Below are positions 61,267-64,000 of a stretch of 64,000 bases of DNA, one piece after another. This DNA comes from an uncultured Fluviicola sp. (lineage in GTDB: Bacteria; Bacteroidota; Bacteroidia; Flavobacteriales; Crocinitomicaceae): assembly GCF_946478805.1 (NCBI RefSeq), contig NZ_CAMLDC010000020.1:1-64000 (forward strand). The letters are read 5' to 3'. The notes beneath the pieces are model-generated. The model searched no databases, was not told the origin of the DNA, and was given only the letters and a program-made list of their open reading frames with translations. The translations under genes were made by a program, and so were the position numbers. Positions within the stretch are counted from its first letter, which is position 1. Every line of letters starts with the position of its first letter.

Positions 61267-61956
61267 ATGAGATTACTACTATTTGTATTGTTGGGATTTC
61301 TACTATTCTCCTGCAAAAAGCTTGATAAGAAGCATCCTATTGAGTTCACGGTCAAGGCACATATTCCCTATAGCGATGAACCAATCTCGGGGGTGAAATA
61401 TACTATCAAGGAATACCGATCCAAAAAAGGAGGAAAACTCGGTGAGATAGAATACACTGATTTTACACTTGAGGGTTCTACTGATGCCAATGGCGATGCC
61501 CGTATTTCTTTTGCTCCGAAGAAGAATTTGGATTACATGTACCGAATCTACTTTGACTATTCCAACATTCACTTCGCAAATTATTCGGGAAGCTATTCTT
61601 TGATTAATGCACCGAGTTTTGACCTCATCAATCGAAACAATCAGCGGGATTACAATATAAAGGCTTTACCCCTAATGCAAATTAATTACAAATTAGAAAA
61701 TGTAAATTGCTTAGGATCTGCAGATAGCATGCGAATCATTTTGAGGAATTACGATGAGGAGTATCATCTAGATTTTAATTACGAAGATTGGAGTCCTTAC
61801 TTAAATGGTTGTTACAACGAAATATCTCAATACCAAGGAAAAGCAGGTAGACATATGTATAAGATTCAGATTATTAGAAATGGGCTTTTAACAGAGTATA
61901 TTGACACCATATTAATTGCTCCAGGTGTAAATGATAATCTGTTTATTGAATATTAG
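61267..61956 (+). CDS. Lipoprotein, tandem family member 4
   Basis: A 229-residue lipoprotein with the constant N-terminal half (HIPYSDEPISGVKYTIKEYR, LEGSTDANGDARISFAPKK, IHFANYSGSYSLINAPSFDL) and a third type of C-terminal half (LMQINYKLENVNCLGSADSMR, YEDWSPYLNGCYNEISQY, GRHMYKIQIIRNGLLTEY, IAPGVNDNLFIEY). The variable half keeps the positions of N-V-N-C and a late Cys, so fold is likely conserved while surface changes. Confidence 0.84.
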   Translation: MRLLLFVLLGFLLFSCKKLDKKHPIEFTVKAHIPYSDEPISGVKYTIKEYRSKKGGKLGEIEYTDFTLEGSTDANGDARISFAPKKNLDYMYRIYFDYSNIHFANYSGSYSLINAPSFDLINRNNQRDYNIKALPLMQINYKLENVNCLGSADSMRIILRNYDEEYHLDFNYEDWSPYLNGCYNEISQYQGKAGRHMYKIQIIRNGLLTEYIDTILIAPGVNDNLFIEY

Positions 61957-61971
61957 ATAATCAAGTACGGA

Positions 61972-62025
61972 AAATCGCAACAACTTTTTCAAAATAGTTG
62001 CTCACATTTGTGAAAATCAATTGCT
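61972..62025 (+). repeat. Conserved leader cassette 4 (partial), before an unrelated gene
   Basis: CAAGTACGGAAAATCGCAAC is shared with the other three leaders; the rest is diverged (AAAATAGTTGCTCACATTTG) but ends in the same TTTGTGAAAA core. The gene that follows at 62026 is not a family member. Confidence 0.7.
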
Positions 62026-62718
62026 ATGAAACAATTATTCACTTTGTTGTCCATCTTGTTTTTAGTTGGATGCACTATTACAAAACGCAATTTTAATTCA
62101 GGTTACCATATCGAGTGGAAGAAATCCTATTCCAAAGAGAAAAATGAACCCGACAGACTGGACTTGACTGATTTGAAAGATGATCATTCAAATGAAGTGG
62201 AAATAGAATCAGAATCAACTTTTCATCCGGTTGATTCAACCAATTTAAACACTCGAAAAAACGAATCCGTTGCAGATGAAATAATCATTCCGAAAGCTGT
62301 TTCGGAAGAAATTTCAGAATCAGAACCTGTTGAAATTCAAAACGCGCAGGTTCAGGAGAAATCTGTTCCGGAAAGTCGAGATGAAATTGTTGATGAGGTA
62401 GAACAAAAGACAGAACCACTTACTATAGTTTCATTACTTCTTTTTTTGGGAATTGGAATTGCAGCTGGCTTGATTGCAATGTACAGTTCTTTCCTCTATT
62501 TAGGCTCAAGTATCTTTTTGACAGGTCTGGTTTTGGTGTTTTCAATTCTTGCTTTAATCTCTTTTATCCGGGTTCAGCAAAATCCGCATCACTATAAGAA
62601 CAAATGGCTGACTTCACTTATGTTCATTATTTCAACTTGTACTTTGGTCGTCGCGTTGCTTTATTTATTATGTGTTATTGCTATCGAATCAATGGATCCT
62701 ATTCTTCAAGGCATATAA
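62026..62718 (+). CDS. Membrane-anchored lipoprotein with acidic linker
   Basis: A 230-residue protein with a lipobox (LFTLLSILFLVGCTITKR), a motif RNFNSGYHIEWKKSYSKEKNE common at the start of Bacteroidota surface lipoproteins, an acidic and low-complexity region (about 50-125: rich in Glu, Asp, Ser, Val), and two to three membrane helices (LLLFLGIGIAAGLIAMYSSF, LFLTGLVLVFSILALISF-like, SLMFIISTCTLVVALLYLL). No homology to the tandem lipoproteins except the upstream cassette. Function unknown. Confidence 0.8.
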   Translation: MKQLFTLLSILFLVGCTITKRNFNSGYHIEWKKSYSKEKNEPDRLDLTDLKDDHSNEVEIESESTFHPVDSTNLNTRKNESVADEIIIPKAVSEEISESEPVEIQNAQVQEKSVPESRDEIVDEVEQKTEPLTIVSLLLFLGIGIAAGLIAMYSSFLYLGSSIFLTGLVLVFSILALISFIRVQQNPHHYKNKWLTSLMFIISTCTLVVALLYLLCVIAIESMDPILQGI

Positions 62719-62732
62719 GTTGCCTTAAACAA

Positions 62733-62759
62733 AAAGGCCGATTCTTTTGAATCGGCCCT
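62733..62759 (-). terminator. Terminator of the 62780 gene
   Basis: GGCCGATTC and GAATCGGCC pair exactly around a TTTT loop. On the minus strand it is followed by TTTTTG and lies 21 bases after the stop of the gene ending at 62780; it may also stop transcription of 62026. Confidence 0.88.
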
Positions 62760-62779
62760 ATCTATAAATCTGTAGCTGT

Positions 62780-63439
62780 TTACTTAATCTTCTTCAACAG
62801 ACCTTCAACTTCTCCCAACTTCGTTGTTTGAGTTCCGATTTCCCCTTCTTTCTTTTGGGTTGAAGCTTCATCGTCTTTGATCTTCTGCTCTGCATCCGCA
62901 ATTTTCTTCTTGTAATCTTCGATGTCCTTTTTAGACCGTTCGATATCCTTTAAGAGGTCTTCCTTCTCACCGGTTAGTTTCTTCAATGTTTTCGTCTCCA
63001 CTTCGATCATTCCGTTCACACTTTCTTTTGCTGCTGCCTGACCGAATTTCTTTGCACGACTCTCTATCGTTTTGTGCTGATCCTTGTGTTCGCTGTGATT
63101 CAGGTAAGCACCACCCAGGTCAACCGCAAAAGCTACTTTGATATCGGAACCGCTTTCAATGATTTTTGCATAACCGTCAAAATACTTGTCACCCATGTCT
63201 TTCATTTTGGCCTCTTTTGCCATATATTCACCTTTCGAACTGTTGTATTTTCCACCCCAGTCTTTCATTTCGGATTTCAATTCTTTTTCTACCACGTCTT
63301 TATTCGCATAAGGAATCGTTACCACGATTGCGTCAAATGATCCGTGAGAGAAGCTTACTTTTTCATTGGAGGTCTTTACTTCCTGGCTGAAAATAAAGGT
63401 GGTAAATAATGTAGCGGTCAAAAGTGTTATCTGTTTCAT
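62780..63439 (-). CDS. Secreted coiled-coil protein
   Basis: The 219-residue protein has a signal peptide (MKQITLLTATLFTTFIFSQ), a compact domain (residues 20-135: SFDAIVVTIPYANKDVVEKEL, MKDWGGKYNSSKGEYMAKEAK, AFAVDLGGAYLNHSEHKDQHK) and a C-terminal coiled coil of about 80 residues (ETKTLKKLTGEKEDLLKDIE, SKKDIEDYKKKIADAEQKI). The layout resembles periplasmic proteins of unknown function found in many flavobacteria. It is single, minus-strand, and faces holB. Confidence 0.82.
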   Translation of the reverse strand: MKQITLLTATLFTTFIFSQEVKTSNEKVSFSHGSFDAIVVTIPYANKDVVEKELKSEMKDWGGKYNSSKGEYMAKEAKMKDMGDKYFDGYAKIIESGSDIKVAFAVDLGGAYLNHSEHKDQHKTIESRAKKFGQAAAKESVNGMIEVETKTLKKLTGEKEDLLKDIERSKKDIEDYKKKIADAEQKIKDDEASTQKKEGEIGTQTTKLGEVEGLLKKIK

Positions 63440-63508
63440 AGTATTTATTTTTGCAAAGGCAAGTTACAAATTATCTGCCAAATTCGCCATAAAGCTTAAA
63501 TTTACAGC

Positions 63509-64000
63509 GTGCAGTTCAATTCCATACCCGGGCAAGAGGAAATAAAATCTCATTTGATCGAAGAGGTCAAAGGAGGAAAGATCAGTCATGCTCAATTGTT
63601 TGCAGGTAAATCCGGACATGCCACACTGCCCATGGCTTTGGCTTTTGTCCAATACATTTTCTGCGAAAACAAGCAGGAGAAAGATAGCTGCGGAACCTGT
63701 CCATCATGCAAAAAAGTATCCGACCTGCAGCATCCGGATCTGCATTTTTCTTTTCCGACCGTTCAAACCATTTCCAAAACGACCAATCCGCTTTTACCAC
63801 TTTGGAGAACACAAATCCAGGAACAACCGATCTTTGATTTGTACCATTGGACCAAGCGCATGGACGACAAGGAACGGAAACCGATCATCGGGACAGAGGA
63901 AAGCCTCGAAATCGTGAAAAAACTTTCGTTGAAATCATACGAAGGCGGTTACAAAGTGATGCTGATCTGGATGGCGGAAGAAATGAATGCCACGTGTGCC
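63509..64000 (+). CDS. holB: DNA polymerase III delta' subunit, 3' end cut by window edge
   Basis: The frame starts at GTG 63509 (read as Met; QFNSIPGQEEIKSHL) and runs 164 codons off the right edge. It is the clamp-loader subunit: PGQEEIKSHLIEEVKGGKISHAQLFAG is the N-terminal AAA+ segment with the degenerate P-loop FAGKSGHATL, and the zinc site is FCENKQEKDSCGTCPSCKKV, followed by HPDLHFSFP as in Bacteroidota HolB. A TAAATTTA box ends four bases before the GTG, which supports this start and again implies a very short leader. Confidence 0.9.
   Translation, partial: MQFNSIPGQEEIKSHLIEEVKGGKISHAQLFAGKSGHATLPMALAFVQYIFCENKQEKDSCGTCPSCKKVSDLQHPDLHFSFPTVQTISKTTNPLLPLWRTQIQEQPIFDLYHWTKRMDDKERKPIIGTEESLEIVKKLSLKSYEGGYKVMLIWMAEEMNATCA

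Noticed and set aside
58944..62025. The repeated leaders and genes as a CRISPR array or phage.
   Set aside because: Repeats are ~60 bases and about 760 apart, separated by coding lipoprotein genes; no Cas or phage genes are present.

Overview
The window reads as chromosome of a member of the Bacteroidota, most likely Flavobacteriales and perhaps close to Fluviicola/Crocinitomicaceae; the family-level placement is inference. Support: two secreted proteins end in type IX secretion (T9SS) sorting domains, promoter-like TAnnTTTG boxes lie just upstream of many starts, Shine-Dalgarno sites are mostly weak, LeuRS carries the long insert before KMSKS seen in Bacteroidota, and several families are typical of the phylum (DUF3109, GxxExxY, LytTR two-component pairs, imelysin with di-haem oxidoreductase). 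I see no rRNA, tRNA, CRISPR array, transposase or phage module.

Layout. 1-3.7 kb: a cut-off secreted protein, then a minus-strand operon of Wzz-like chain-length protein, O-antigen ligase/polymerase and riboflavin synthase. 3.8-7.6 kb: bestrophin-like channel, LepA and small conserved proteins. 7.6-11.5 kb: a 450-base gap with a possible structured RNA, then a LytTR regulator and its TPR histidine kinase. 11.6-17.6 kb: LeuRS with an in-frame palindrome, a membrane protein between direct repeats, a GxxExxY protein, Dps and an FAD oxidoreductase. 17.8-22.8 kb: an ECF sigma factor with an anti-sigma protein fused to a c-type cytochrome. 23-30.5 kb: T9SS subtilase, OmpA protein, imelysin/di-haem oxidoreductase pair, DUF3108. 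30.6-33.7 kb: tryptophan dioxygenase, secreted protein, HAD phosphatase, DUF3109. 33.7-43.8 kb: AddB-like nuclease, two polytopic glycosyltransferase-like proteins and a SWIM/SNF2 helicase. 43.9-53.8 kb: housekeeping genes (nadD-gmk-yicC operon, recA, bcp, epimerase, phosphosugar isomerase, thioesterase). 53.9-64 kb: GT9 glycosyltransferase, a tail-fibre-like protein, a large T9SS alpha/beta hydrolase followed by four paralogous lipoproteins and a fifth unrelated one, a coiled-coil secreted protein and the start of holB.

The strongest candidate for an undescribed system is 56.1-62.7 kb. A T9SS-exported hydrolase with a GFSAGS elbow overlaps the first of four tandem lipoproteins whose N-terminal halves are nearly constant and whose C-terminal halves vary, and each later gene is preceded by the same ~60-base leader. 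This resembles secreted lipase effectors with duplicated lipoprotein immunity genes, but that function is inference. The second candidate is the sigma/anti-sigma pair with a haem-binding periplasmic domain, which would suit redox- or ligand-sensed transcription control.
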